From PoT sp049331405 (GTDB taxonomy: Bacteria > Planctomycetota > Planctomycetia > Isosphaerales > Isosphaeraceae): a DNA stretch of 64,000 nucleotides. Positions 8,123 through 17,849 of the stretch are shown in pieces. Position numbers and translations under genes: made by a program. The notes beneath the pieces are model-generated. The model saw only the letters and a program-made list of their open reading frames with translations, was not told the origin of the DNA and did not search any database. The first letter of the stretch is position 1. Each line of letters opens with the position of its first letter. The stretch covers positions 7,130,001 to 7,194,000 of the forward strand of contig NZ_CP186274.1 of NCBI RefSeq assembly GCF_049331405.1. The letters are read 5' to 3'.

Positions 8123-9337
8123 ATGCGACCGCTTCGGATCGTGCTGGTCATGCTCGAACCCCCCCTTCCCTTCGGCAACGCGGCGGCGCGCTGGTTCTAT
8201 GTCCTGCTCAAGGGGCTCGTGGCTCGGGGCCACTCGGTGACGGCCTATGCCGTCTGCAGCAAGCCCGAAGACATCGCCAAGGCGCGTGACCTCTTCCCCT
8301 CGACCCAGTACGACCTGAGGCTCTATCCGTTCCCCGAGCGTTCGGGCCTGCTCTCGAAGCTGGAGACGTTCCGGAAGCCTTATTCGTATATGTTCGGCGA
8401 CGACATGAAGGCTGATTTCAATCGTCGTCTCGCCGAGGGGTTCGACATCCTCCACCTCGAGCAGCTCTGGGGCGGCTGGCTCGCGCTGGACAACGTCGAC
8501 AAGGCGCTGGTCAGCGTCCACTATCTCTCCGCGATCGACCTGGGCGAGAGGAAGCCGGACACGCTCTCCGAATCGTTCGGGCAGGCTCTCTTGCTCAGGA
8601 CCGAGCGACGGCTCATCCGCAAGCTGCGGCACTTCCGCACGGTCTCGTCGCGGCTCGAACCCTTGATCCGCGAGTGGAACCCGAAGGCCGACGTCTCGTC
8701 CGTGCCGCTCGGCCTCGATAGCTCGCTCTACCCGTTCATCCCCGAGGATCGACGCTCGACGACCCCCATAGTCACCCTGATCGGGACGATGGGCTGGGCG
8801 CCGAGCTACTCGGCGGCAATCCGGATGCTGAAGCGGCTCTGGCCGTCGATCAAGGAGCGCGTGCCCGGGGCGAAGCTCGAGATCGTGGGATGGTCCGCGC
8901 GTGCCAAGCTCGCCGAGTACCTCAACCTCACCGACGTCACGATCGAGGAGAACGTCCCGGACATCCAGCCCTACTTCGAGCGGGCGAGCGTGCTTGTCTA
9001 CGCCCCGAGCCGGGGGAGCGGGATGAAGATCAAGATCCAGGAGGCGATGGCCTTCGGGGTGCCGGTCGTGACGACCAGCGAGGGGGTGGAAGGCCTCGAG
9101 GTGCAGGACGGCGTCGAGGTCGGCCTGGCCGAGGACGATGCCGGCCTGATCGATCGCACGGTTGCACTCCTGCGCGACCCCGCGCTCCAGGAGCGGCAGC
9201 GTCGGGCGGCCCGCGCCTTGATCGAAGCCCAGTGCGGCCCCGAGGTTACCCTCGAGGGCATGGAACGGGTCTATGCCCGGATCCTGGAACGGAGCGGTGA
9301 GAATTTTTCCGTGTCGCCTGCCGCCCGCGACCGGTAG
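8123..9337 (+). CDS. GT4-family glycosyltransferase
   Basis: A 404-residue GT-B fold enzyme. The N-terminal Rossmann half begins RIVLVMLEPPLPFGNAAAR and includes the conserved HLEQLWGGWLAL segment. The C-terminal half holds the nucleotide-sugar site: IGTMGWAPSYSA, then VLVYAPSRGSGMKIKIQEAM and FGVPVVTTSEGVEG, the usual glycosyl transferase group 1 ending. The ATG at 8123 has GGGGAG just upstream. No signal peptide or membrane helix is present, so it is cytoplasmic or peripheral. The first acidic residue of the usual EX7E pair is not obvious, the corresponding loop being GSGMKIKIQE. Donor and acceptor are unknown; a cell-surface polysaccharide role is likely. Confidence 0.87.
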   Translation: MRPLRIVLVMLEPPLPFGNAAARWFYVLLKGLVARGHSVTAYAVCSKPEDIAKARDLFPSTQYDLRLYPFPERSGLLSKLETFRKPYSYMFGDDMKADFNRRLAEGFDILHLEQLWGGWLALDNVDKALVSVHYLSAIDLGERKPDTLSESFGQALLLRTERRLIRKLRHFRTVSSRLEPLIREWNPKADVSSVPLGLDSSLYPFIPEDRRSTTPIVTLIGTMGWAPSYSAAIRMLKRLWPSIKERVPGAKLEIVGWSARAKLAEYLNLTDVTIEENVPDIQPYFERASVLVYAPSRGSGMKIKIQEAMAFGVPVVTTSEGVEGLEVQDGVEVGLAEDDAGLIDRTVALLRDPALQERQRRAARALIEAQCGPEVTLEGMERVYARILERSGENFSVSPAARDR

Positions 9338-9422
9338 TATTCGTGTCACCGAGACCTGCCCGGACGATGTGTTGAGCCGGGTTCAACGGTCCACTCCGCC
9401 GATCAAAGAGGAGCGACATGCC

Positions 9423-10295
9423 ATGGGAATGACTCGCCGCGAGATGCTCTTGGCCGCAGGCGTCGGCCTGCTGGGGACCGGGACCTTGAACCGCGTCCTG
9501 GCCGCCGACAAGGGAGCCACGAAGAAAGTCCTCTTCTTCACCAAGAGCTGCACCTTCCAGCACTCGGTCATCGCCCGCGAAGGCGACAAGCTGGCTCACG
9601 CCGAGCGGATCCTGACCGAGCTCGGCAAGGAGCACGGCTTCGAGGTCGTCGCCTCGAAGGACGGCCGCCTCTTCGACCCCGACAAGATCGGCGAGTGGGA
9701 TGCCTTCGCCTTTCAGACGACGGGCGTCCTGACCGAGCCCGGCTCCGATAAGACCCCGCCGATGTCGAAGGACGGCAAGAAGGCCTTGCTCGACGCCATC
9801 CGCGACGGCAAAGGCTTTATCGGGATGCACTGCGCCACCGACACCTTCCACAGTGGCCCGGATGGCATCGACCCTTATATCGACATGATCGGCGGCGAGT
9901 TCATCATCCACGGCGCCCAGCAGGTCGCCAAGATCGACGTGATCGACCCCGAGTTCCCGGGGGCCAAGGCCTTCGGCACCTCGTTCGAGATCAACGACGA
10001 GTGGTACGCGCAGAAGAACCTCGCCGACGACCTACACGTCATCCTCGCCCACGACACCAAGGGGATGACGGGGCTCATGTACGACCGCCCCAATTTCCCC
10101 GAAACCTGGGCCCGCGCCTACGGCAAGGGTCGCGTCTTCTACACCTCGATGGGCCACCGCGAAGACGTCTGGGCCAACCCCCTCTACCAGGGCCTTCTCC
10201 TCGGCGCCCTCAACTGGGCCACCGGCAAGGTCGAGGTCAACATCGAGCCCAACATCAGCAAGGCGACGCCGGGCTACAAGACGCTCGGCAAGTAA
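9423..10295 (+). CDS. ThuA-like secreted protein with a Tat-type signal
   Basis: A 290-residue exported protein. The start at 9423 follows GAGGAG at 9408-9413. It gives MGMTRREMLLAAGVGLLGTG, a twin-arginine-type leader ending near RVLA. The mature part is a ThuA-like (class I glutamine-amidotransferase-like) fold: VLFFTKSCTFQHSVI, then GFIGMHCATDTFH, then GRVFYTSMGHREDVW. ThuA-like domains in planctomycetes are linked to sugar metabolism outside the cytoplasm, often beside DUF1080 or oxidoreductase genes; none is adjacent here. Enzymatic activity for this domain is not settled. It lies 85 bases after the GT4 gene and ends before a strong terminator. Confidence 0.85.
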   Translation: MGMTRREMLLAAGVGLLGTGTLNRVLAADKGATKKVLFFTKSCTFQHSVIAREGDKLAHAERILTELGKEHGFEVVASKDGRLFDPDKIGEWDAFAFQTTGVLTEPGSDKTPPMSKDGKKALLDAIRDGKGFIGMHCATDTFHSGPDGIDPYIDMIGGEFIIHGAQQVAKIDVIDPEFPGAKAFGTSFEINDEWYAQKNLADDLHVILAHDTKGMTGLMYDRPNFPETWARAYGKGRVFYTSMGHREDVWANPLYQGLLLGALNWATGKVEVNIEPNISKATPGYKTLGK

Positions 10296-10317
10296 ACGGG
10301 TCGAGATTAAACATTGC

Positions 10318-10363
10318 GAAAGCCCCGGCTCGATTCATCGGGCCGGGGCTTTCGTGCTTTTTT
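10318..10363 (+). terminator. Rho-independent terminator after the ThuA-like gene
   Basis: A 12-base stem (GAAAGCCCCGGC at 10318-10329, complement at 10342-10353) is followed by a seven-T run near 10358-10364. It sits between convergent genes, and the T-run favours the plus-strand transcript. Confidence 0.85.
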
Positions 10364-10373
10364 GCATACTATT

Positions 10374-13300
10374 TCACTTCTCGAAAACGACCTCGCCTCC
10401 CACGATCGTCATCACGGCCTTGGCCTTGAGCACCTCGAGCGGGCTCACGTTGAAGAGGTCGCGGTCGACGACGGTCAGATCCGCCTGAAACCCGGGCTTC
10501 AGGATGCCGACCTCCTTCTCGGTGAACGACGCGTACGAGGCCCCTGCGGTGAAGGCCGTGAGCGTCTCCTCGAGCGACATCTTCTGGTCAGGATGCCAGC
10601 CCCCCGAAGGCTGGCCCGACTCGTCCTCGCGGGTCAGTGCGGCATAGATCCCGTAGAAGGGATTCACGACCTCGACCGGGAAATCGGACCCGAAGGCGAC
10701 CGGCACCTTGCCGTCGAGGAACCATCGCCAGGCATAGGCCCCCTTGACTCGCTCGGGTCCGAGGCGGGCATCGGCCCAGCGCATGTCGTCGATCGCGTGC
10801 GAGGGTTGCATCGATGCGATGATCCCCGACTTTGCGAACCGAGCCACATCCTCAGGACGCACGACCTGGGCATGCTCGACCCGGAATCTTGGATCCTTCG
10901 CGTTGGGGACCGCCTTGAACGCGGCCTCGAAGGCGTCGAGCACCAGCGCATTCCCGCGGTCACCGATGGCATGAGTCGCGATCTGCCAGCCATGCTTCAG
11001 GGCCGCGACCGAGACGTCTTCGAGCTTCTGGGGATCGATCAGGAGCAAACCCTTGTTGCCGGGGTCGTCGCTGTAGTCCTCGTAAAGCAGTCCGCCTCGC
11101 GATCCCATCGCACCATCGATGAAAAGCTTGATCGCCCGGAGCTGGAACCTTGCGTTCGGCCTGGGATGAATCGGGCTGTGACTCGCGAGTTTGACTTCCC
11201 CCCCTTCGGGGGGCGAGGCCATGCCGTAGACCCGCAGTTTCAAGGTCCCGGCGCGATCCAACTCGCGATAGGCCTCGGCCTTGGTCGCCGAGACCCCTGC
11301 GTCGTGGACCCCCGTGACCCCTTCCTTGAAGATGAGAGCTTGCGCCGCCAGGATCTGCCGCTTGAGATCCCCCTTCGAGGTGGGCGGGATTTTCCGGCTG
11401 ACCATGTCCATCGCGGCATCGATCATGACCCCCGTCGGCTCTCCGTCCTTGCCGAGAAGGATCTGCCCGCCCGAAGGGGCCTTGGCCTCGCGGTTGATGC
11501 CGCCTCGCTTCAACGCCTCGGCATTGGCCCAGCCGGCGTGGCCGTCGACCCTCGTGAGCCAGATCGGGCGTGTGGCGGAGATCTTGTCGAGGGGGGCGGA
11601 GGTGGGGAACTCACCGCCAGGCCAGAGGCTCTGGTCCCAGTTGCGGCCGATGACCCAGGAATCGCCGGGATGCGCGGCCATCCAGGCCTGGACATGCTCG
11701 ACGACCTTCTCGACGCTATTCACGCCCCGGAGGTTGATCTCATCGAGTTCGCCGCCGAGGTCCGTGATGTGGCCGTGTGCGTCGATGATCCCCGGCGTGG
11801 CGAATGCATCGGGGCGTTCGATGTTCCGCGTGTTGGGGCCGCGGAAGTGCTCGATATCCGCCTTCGAGCCGACCGCCGCGATGACACTCCCACGCGTGGC
11901 GATGGCCTCGGCCCAGGGGTTCTCCTTGTCCCCCGTCCAGATCCTCTTGAATGAGAGGATCTGATCGGCCGGGCCGTCGCGATTGAGGCGGAGAGATTTG
12001 CCGGGGTAGACCTTCTGCGACTTGCCGTCGGCGATGACGGCCACGCCGTTGACGAACAGATAGGCGACGCCCGTTGCGTACCGCGTCGGATGCTCGAACG
12101 TGGCCGCGTCGCGGAAGGTCTTGGGGTCGAAGACGACGAGGTCCGCAACGGCCCCGGGTCGGATCGTCCCGCGATCGGGTAGGTGGAGGATTTCGGCCGG
12201 CAGCCCCGAGCAGGATCGCACGGCCTGTTCCAGGCTGATGATCTTGTCGTCGAGTGCGTAGCGGAACTTGCGAGGGAAGGTCCCGTAGGCCCTGGGATGG
12301 GGTCGGTCGCCGCCGCCCGGCTGATGGGTTGAGCCGTCGGAGGCGGTCGCGACGAAGTCACTCTTCATGACCTGGCGCACGTCGTCCTCGCTCATCCCGA
12401 AACTGATCGCCTGCGCCCCGCCGTGGCGCTGGATGTCGAGGACGACCTCGAGGGGCGTCGTCGCCTCGTTGCGTGCGATGGTGACGAGATCGAGGCCGAC
12501 GCGATCCGGCCTCTGCTGATAGCGGGCGATCCGGACCGAGGCCCCGCCGTCGCGCTCCTTCAACTCGGCCTCGATCTCGCGACGCAACTCGGCGGCCTTG
12601 GCGGGGTCGGCCTCGATGCGGGCGAAGCCCTCCGTGCCCCCCTGCATCGCCCAGTGGGGCACGACCATGGCGCCGAGCTGTGTGCTCGAGGCGACGTAAG
12701 GATACTGGTCGGCGGAGACCGCCACGCCCGCCGCGCGGGCCTCGGCGATCTTCTCGCACGCCTGCTTCGTCAGGCCCCAATTGGCTCGCCCCGTCACCTT
12801 CAGGTGTGAAATATGCACGGGGACCCCGGCCTCGCGACCGACGGCCAGGGCCTCGTCGATGGAGCCGAGCAAACCGGCACTCTCGTCGCGGATGTGGCTC
12901 GCATAAAAGCCACCGTACTTTTTCACGACTCTCGAGAGGGCTGCCAGTTCGTGCACCTGGGCGTATCGGCTCGGGACGTAGATCAGGCCGCTCGAGATCC
13001 CCCAGGCTCCGGCCTTCATGCCGCGCTCCACGATCTCGGCCATCCGGTCGAGCTCTTGGGGCGTGGGGATTCGCTCCTCGTTACCCATCACGGCCGAGCG
13101 CACGGCGCCGTGGGGGATGAGGTGGATGACGTTCGTGCCCGCGCCATTGGCGTCGATCGCGTCGAGATATTTGGCGACGTCGACGACCCCGCCTCCGCAA
13201 TTGCCCGTGACGACTGTGGTCACCCCCTGGGCCTGATAGTTCAGATTCCCTTTCAGGGCCGATTTGCTCATGCCGGGGTCGGAGTGGGAATGCAGGTCGA

Positions 13301-13562
13301 TGAAACCGGGGGCGATGACCCATTTTGAGGCGTCGATGACCTTCGCATTCGGGCCCGGCTTGAGGTCGCCGACGGCGACGATCCGATCCCCCTTCAGGGC
13401 CACGTCGCCTCGCTTCGAAGGGCCCCCGGTCCCGTCGACGATCAGGCCGTTGTCGAGGAAGACCTCGGCGGGCTCCGACTTCTTGTTCGCCGCCGGCTCG
13501 GCCGCGATCAGGGCGCTGAGGAAGCATGCGAGTGTGAAAGCGAGAAGACCTGAGATTCTCAT
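10374..13562 (-). CDS. Secreted double amidohydrolase: D-aminoacylase-like plus YtcJ-like domains
   Basis: A 1062-residue protein, about twice the usual length of either half. ATG 13562 begins a signal peptide (MRISGLLAFTLACFLSALIAA). Domain 1 (about 35-535) is of the N-acyl-D-amino-acid deacylase type. It has the metal motif IDLHSHSD (His91, His93), the GNCGGG cysteine loop, HISHLK, and TASDGS for the catalytic aspartate. Domain 2 (about 540-1060) is an amidohydrolase family 3/YtcJ-type enzyme with IDAHGHITDLG, THAIGDRGN, RVEHAQVV and FGSDFPVE. Both keep their metal ligands, so both may be active. Periplasmic hydrolysis of N-acyl or amide substrates is inferred. The reading frame is open across the junction with no internal signal peptide. 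Confidence 0.85.
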   Translation of the reverse strand: MRISGLLAFTLACFLSALIAAEPAANKKSEPAEVFLDNGLIVDGTGGPSKRGDVALKGDRIVAVGDLKPGPNAKVIDASKWVIAPGFIDLHSHSDPGMSKSALKGNLNYQAQGVTTVVTGNCGGGVVDVAKYLDAIDANGAGTNVIHLIPHGAVRSAVMGNEERIPTPQELDRMAEIVERGMKAGAWGISSGLIYVPSRYAQVHELAALSRVVKKYGGFYASHIRDESAGLLGSIDEALAVGREAGVPVHISHLKVTGRANWGLTKQACEKIAEARAAGVAVSADQYPYVASSTQLGAMVVPHWAMQGGTEGFARIEADPAKAAELRREIEAELKERDGGASVRIARYQQRPDRVGLDLVTIARNEATTPLEVVLDIQRHGGAQAISFGMSEDDVRQVMKSDFVATASDGSTHQPGGGDRPHPRAYGTFPRKFRYALDDKIISLEQAVRSCSGLPAEILHLPDRGTIRPGAVADLVVFDPKTFRDAATFEHPTRYATGVAYLFVNGVAVIADGKSQKVYPGKSLRLNRDGPADQILSFKRIWTGDKENPWAEAIATRGSVIAAVGSKADIEHFRGPNTRNIERPDAFATPGIIDAHGHITDLGGELDEINLRGVNSVEKVVEHVQAWMAAHPGDSWVIGRNWDQSLWPGGEFPTSAPLDKISATRPIWLTRVDGHAGWANAEALKRGGINREAKAPSGGQILLGKDGEPTGVMIDAAMDMVSRKIPPTSKGDLKRQILAAQALIFKEGVTGVHDAGVSATKAEAYRELDRAGTLKLRVYGMASPPEGGEVKLASHSPIHPRPNARFQLRAIKLFIDGAMGSRGGLLYEDYSDDPGNKGLLLIDPQKLEDVSVAALKHGWQIATHAIGDRGNALVLDAFEAAFKAVPNAKDPRFRVEHAQVVRPEDVARFAKSGIIASMQPSHAIDDMRWADARLGPERVKGAYAWRWFLDGKVPVAFGSDFPVEVVNPFYGIYAALTREDESGQPSGGWHPDQKMSLEETLTAFTAGASYASFTEKEVGILKPGFQADLTVVDRDLFNVSPLEVLKAKAVMTIVGGEVVFEK

Positions 13563-13648
13563 GCTGCGTTCCCTCTCCTCCCTCTTGCCGGGCGAGTTCG
13601 ATGCTCGATGCTCCAGGGTAACTTGCATGGGGCACAGAGCGTCAGGCT

Positions 13649-13691
13649 CATGACCCCTGGGTTCGAAAAAATCGAGAACCGAGGGGTCATG
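13649..13691 (-). terminator. Hairpin after the MMPL transporter gene
   Basis: Perfect 10-base arms CATGACCCCT and AGGGGTCATG are extended by a 5-base inner stem (GGTTC/GAACC). The loop contains six A on the plus strand (six T in the minus transcript). It lies between the transporter stop and the amidohydrolase start. There is no T-tract after the stem, so termination is likely but not certain. Confidence 0.55.
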
Positions 13692-13719
13692 CCTTTGATT
13701 GCTGGCTTTGGAGGTTCCG

Positions 13720-16113
13720 TCAGGTCGCTGGCTGCCCAGGTTTGACTTCGGTCACGAGGGGTTGGGGCTTCGCTCCGGTCGACCGACGGGCGCGGAGCCG
13801 CTCGCCCAGGGTCAAGCAGGCCGGGAGGAGGATGAGGTTGCCCAACGTACTGCCCGCCGTCGCGATGCCGACCATCGCCCCGAAGTTGGCGAAGGGGGCG
13901 AACTCGCTGAACCATAGCGCCGCGAAACCAACAGCGACGGCCAGGCTCGAGAGCAGCACGCCTGGCCCGGTGATCGAGTAGCTGTCGAACAGGCTGACCT
14001 CGAATGGCCGTGTGAGCCTCTCCCGGTGGAAGAGCAGCAGGCAATGGAACGTGTCGTCGACGCAGAGCCCGAGCGCGACGCTCGCCACCAGTGCCGTGGC
14101 CATATCCAGCTTGATCCCGAGCCAGCCCATCAGGCCCAGCACGAGCGCGACGGCCAGGAGCGTCGGGAAGAGCGCGAGGGCCGCCAGCACCGGCCCCCGG
14201 AGCGCGATCGTCAGCATGAGCAGGATGCCCAGCACCGACCACATGAACGTATTCCACTGGGTGACGATGACGGACTCCACCGTCTTCGTCATCAGGTAAG
14301 ACAGTCCGGTCAGGGACGCCTTGGGCCCGAAGCGCTCCTGGGCCTCGCGCGTGGCGACGTCAAAAATCGCCGCCTTGCGCGGAGCCGGTTGCTGCTCCAG
14401 GAGCCGGACGAGCACGCGAGACTCGTGGCTCTCCTCATTCCAGAAGCCTTTCAGCAAGTCCGCCTGAGCCGAGGCGGCGATCAGTTCCAGCTTGGCCTGG
14501 AGCGTGCGCGTGGCCGAATCCGGCGGAAGGGCGGCGATCCGGCCGTCGGGGTCGAGCACCGTGGCGAGCGAGATGACGTGCGAGACCCCCTCCTCCTTGG
14601 AGACCTCCGTCCCCAGAGACTGGAGCTTCTGGAGGGAACCGACGTCGATCTTCCCTTCGAAGGGCAAGATCAACTCGACGACCCCGATCCCGCCCAGCCG
14701 CGATTCCACGCGGTGGTAATCCTTCACGACTCGCGTGTTGGCGCGGAAGAGGTTGATGTAGTTGGACTCATATTTAAGCTTGAAGAGCCCCGCCGAGAGC
14801 GGCAGCACGATCACGAAGACGACGGCGATGATGATGCCCGGGTGGCGATACACTCGCTCGATCAGCCGGTTCATCGCGGCGGCGACCCACGAATTCGAGC
14901 CGTGGCGGACGGAGATCTCGAGCGGGATGGGCGGGAGCATCGCGATCGGAGAGAGCAGCATCACCAGGACCGCGGCGAGCAGCGTGCACGTGCCGAGGAT
15001 CGCGCCGAACTGCTTGATCGGTACCACGTCGCTCGTGACGAGCGCCCCGTACCCGATCGCCCCAGTCACCGCGCACCAGAAGATCGGCATCGAGACCGCG
15101 GCGAGCGTGCTCCTGGCGGCGCGCCTGGGGTCGGCCTCGTGCCGGCGATCGTCGCGGAAATGGATCGCCAGGTGGCTGGCGGCGGGCATCGTCAGGACGA
15201 TGATCTGGGCGACGAGCGGTCCCCCCGAGAGCGAGAGTTTGAGGTCGAACGTCGCCAGGGTCGTCTCGGTCGCGAGCCAGACGACCCATCCCGAGAGCAT
15301 CGGGACGAGTGCCCACCAGAGGCTCCGCACCGCGGAGAGGGTCACGAGGGCGATCAGGATCATCCCCACGACGGCGAGGCGTCGGCCGTCGACCTCGATG
15401 CTCGTGAATCCGTCGGCCAGGAGGACGGGCGGGCCGACGAGCGCGGGGCGGCCGAGCTTGTGGCGCTCGCCGAAGGCGTCGGCCTTCTCGCGGAGCAAGG
15501 CCACCGTCCGCCTCACGTCATGTTCGGCGGTCTTGGTCAGGCGGACGACGACCGCCGTCGTCGTGCCAGACTCGTCGATCACGGTGCCGCGGAAGAGCGG
15601 ATGCCGCACGAGGCGAGCCTTGAGGGCTTCGCGCCCCTCAGCGTTGGCTGAGCGGACCGCTCCCCCCACCATCATCGAATTCGAACGGGAGTCGAGGTTC
15701 TTGAGGTTACCCCTCGCGGTGCGCAGGGCCAGGTTGCGGGCGATCGATGGCAGGCGGTCGAGCGTCAGGAGGACGTCGTCCACCATCCAGAGAAGCGGCA
15801 TGGAATCGATCGACTCGACGCGCAGGACGCTGTCAATCTGCTTGGGGCCGACCTCACGGGCCAACTCGGCCACGCGGTCCATGCCCTCCGCGGTGAGGAG
15901 CTCGGGATCCTCGTAGGCGACGAAGATGAAGTTGTCGTCGCCGAAGGTCTTCGCCGCGGCCTGGTAGGCCCCCATAACCGGGTCGTCATCCGCGAAGAAG
16001 GACTTGATCGACTGCTCGTAGCTGACCCTCTTGCCATAGATGGCCAGGAGGACCAGGGCGCCGACGACGAGTGCGAACGAGATGTAGCGAGCGCGTAGCA
16101 AAATTCCGATCAC
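13720..16113 (-). CDS. MMPL/RND-superfamily exporter
   Basis: A 797-residue integral membrane protein of the MMPL (sterol-sensing-like RND) family. It has one N-terminal helix (FALVVGALVLLAIYG), a first periplasmic domain of about 180 residues, a bundle of helices including LVAQIIVLTMPAASHLAIHF, a second periplasmic domain, and a second bundle containing GLCVDDTFHCLLLFHRE, whose paired aspartates resemble the proton-relay position. The architecture matches bacterial lipid or hopanoid exporters of the HpnN type, but the cargo cannot be read. The start is GTG at 16113 with no strong ribosome binding site. There is no membrane-fusion partner nearby, as expected for MMPL proteins. A hairpin follows at 13649-13691. 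Confidence 0.83.
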   Translation of the reverse strand: MIGILLRARYISFALVVGALVLLAIYGKRVSYEQSIKSFFADDDPVMGAYQAAAKTFGDDNFIFVAYEDPELLTAEGMDRVAELAREVGPKQIDSVLRVESIDSMPLLWMVDDVLLTLDRLPSIARNLALRTARGNLKNLDSRSNSMMVGGAVRSANAEGREALKARLVRHPLFRGTVIDESGTTTAVVVRLTKTAEHDVRRTVALLREKADAFGERHKLGRPALVGPPVLLADGFTSIEVDGRRLAVVGMILIALVTLSAVRSLWWALVPMLSGWVVWLATETTLATFDLKLSLSGGPLVAQIIVLTMPAASHLAIHFRDDRRHEADPRRAARSTLAAVSMPIFWCAVTGAIGYGALVTSDVVPIKQFGAILGTCTLLAAVLVMLLSPIAMLPPIPLEISVRHGSNSWVAAAMNRLIERVYRHPGIIIAVVFVIVLPLSAGLFKLKYESNYINLFRANTRVVKDYHRVESRLGGIGVVELILPFEGKIDVGSLQKLQSLGTEVSKEEGVSHVISLATVLDPDGRIAALPPDSATRTLQAKLELIAASAQADLLKGFWNEESHESRVLVRLLEQQPAPRKAAIFDVATREAQERFGPKASLTGLSYLMTKTVESVIVTQWNTFMWSVLGILLMLTIALRGPVLAALALFPTLLAVALVLGLMGWLGIKLDMATALVASVALGLCVDDTFHCLLLFHRERLTRPFEVSLFDSYSITGPGVLLSSLAVAVGFAALWFSEFAPFANFGAMVGIATAGSTLGNLILLPACLTLGERLRARRSTGAKPQPLVTEVKPGQPAT

Positions 16114-16285
16114 GGTCGATTGATTTCACTCCGTCAAGGGTGCCGCGCACCGGTTCCATCCCCCGGCGTCGGAATCCATTCCGGGCCGATGGGGGACGGG
16201 AGGGCCGCCAGGACTCGGTGTCGACCGGGCCGGCGGCCATAAGTGAGAGAGGCCTGGATCGCCCCTCCCCGCTCTGGGATTTCTG

Positions 16286-17758
16286 TCAGTGAGCGCCGGC
16301 GAACGACTTCTTCAAGAGGTCGAACATGCTGTAGCCCGCGACACCACTAATCGCGAAGAACGCGAGCCAGGTCAAGACGTCGCTCAGAAACGCGGGCGCA
16401 ACCCGCTTGTCCGAGTCACGTTGTTTCAGGTAGAGCGTTGCTCCGGTGATGAGTGGGAGCATCAGCCCTTGCGCCGTCCCGCCGATCTTGATTAGGGCCT
16501 GGGGTTCTCGGAAGGCGAAATAGAGGCCGAGAGCCAGCAAGGGGTAGATGACGCAGAAGGCCCTCACGGCGGCCTCACGCTCTTTCGGCGTTTCCTGCCG
16601 CCAGAACCCCGTGAGGTTGAGGAAGTCGGCAGTGAGCCGGCTATTCGCGGCCGTGGCGACATAGAGGGTCTTGAACAGCACGGCCCAGGCACCCAGGAGG
16701 AAGCCGACGTGCGTCAAGCCTCGCAACGATGCAAGCGAGGTCCCTTCCAGCGGTTGGATGTACATCCGGGAGAGGGTGGGGACCATGTCCGGCCCCTTCG
16801 GATCCAGCCCTTGCGGGTGCAGGACCGCCGCGCCGAGGAGATAGAAGGCGACCGTCGCCACGGTGAACACGATCATGCTGAACCAGGCGTCGAGCTGCAT
16901 CACGCGGATCCAGCCCTTGGCCCGATGGACCCAGGCATCATCCGGGGACCGCTTGCCGGTCGAGCGGGCGTAGCCTTTCTCGATGCACCAATAGGGATAG
17001 GCGAAGAGCTCAGAGGCCCCCACGCCGGTGATCCCGAACGCTGAGAAGGCCAGGGCGATCGCCACCGGCGGGACGGCGAAGGTCAGCCCCTTCTCCAGGT
17101 CCGCGACCGTGATGTGGAACTTGGTCCACTGCAAGATGACCACGCTGCTGACCGTGAAAGCCGTGACCAGGCCGACCAGGATCGTCGTGATCCGCTCGAG
17201 CCGCTTGTAACCGCCCGAGAGCAAGAGGGCGATCGCCGCCACGGTTGTCAGGGTCGCCCAGAAGTATTCCTGCCTCGTGGCGAGGAACGTGTCCCAGCCG
17301 GTCCCGAGCTTGCCGGCAGCATGGGCCACGGCGTTCGAGGCATTCGGGAAGGCCATGTGCGCCGCCTGGCCGACCGCCCCTTCCATCGCGGCGATCTGCG
17401 CCTGCGTGGCCAGGGTCATGAAGAGCCAGAGCCAGCAGATCCAGGAAGCACCCAGGCGAGGCCCAGGCACCGTGTCGAAGGCGGCCAGCGAGGTCTTGCC
17501 GTGGGTGATCGCGTAGCGACCCAGCTCCACCTGAACGAAGACCTTGATCACGCAGCTCAAGAGGATTAGCCAGAGCAGCGTGAAGCCGGCCTTGGCACCG
17601 AGGCCGGTTGTATTGATGAGCTCGCCGGTCCCGACGATCGAGGCCGCCAGGATGAGGCCGGGGCCGATCTGCCGGATCGCCTGGAAGAACGTGCGCGGGG
17701 GTTCCTTGATCGCGTCGTCTGGCAACGCGTAAGGGTCGTTTTCGGTCGAATTGTTCAT
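16286..17758 (-). CDS. Nramp-family-like transporter lacking the DPGN metal motif
   Basis: A 490-residue protein with about 11 hydrophobic helices and the overall Nramp layout, starting RQIGPGLILAASIVGTGEL. In classical manganese/iron Nramp transporters the first helix breaks at a DPGN motif. Here the matching place (about residues 40-47) reads SIVGTGEL. Helix 6, which normally has an MPH motif, reads GITGVGASELFAY (about 242-254). The residues that bind Mn2+ or Fe2+ are therefore replaced, and a different or no metal substrate is likely. The start at 17758 has no obvious ribosome binding site. It stands alone between the MMPL gene and a GT4 gene. Family membership is firm; the function is open. 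Confidence 0.8.
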   Translation of the reverse strand: MNNSTENDPYALPDDAIKEPPRTFFQAIRQIGPGLILAASIVGTGELINTTGLGAKAGFTLLWLILLSCVIKVFVQVELGRYAITHGKTSLAAFDTVPGPRLGASWICWLWLFMTLATQAQIAAMEGAVGQAAHMAFPNASNAVAHAAGKLGTGWDTFLATRQEYFWATLTTVAAIALLLSGGYKRLERITTILVGLVTAFTVSSVVILQWTKFHITVADLEKGLTFAVPPVAIALAFSAFGITGVGASELFAYPYWCIEKGYARSTGKRSPDDAWVHRAKGWIRVMQLDAWFSMIVFTVATVAFYLLGAAVLHPQGLDPKGPDMVPTLSRMYIQPLEGTSLASLRGLTHVGFLLGAWAVLFKTLYVATAANSRLTADFLNLTGFWRQETPKEREAAVRAFCVIYPLLALGLYFAFREPQALIKIGGTAQGLMLPLITGATLYLKQRDSDKRVAPAFLSDVLTWLAFFAISGVAGYSMFDLLKKSFAGAH

Positions 17759-17849
17759 GCGCCGCGCGAGTCCGCCTTGGGGAGAGTTACGAGGTCCAAA
17801 GCACGAAACCGGACATCGTAAGGGGGGCGAGATCCAGTTTCAAACATCT

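Noticed and set aside
14026..15651. 541-residue plus-strand frame opposite the MMPL transporter
   Set aside because: R/D/E/H-rich string without hydrophobic core; antisense shadow.
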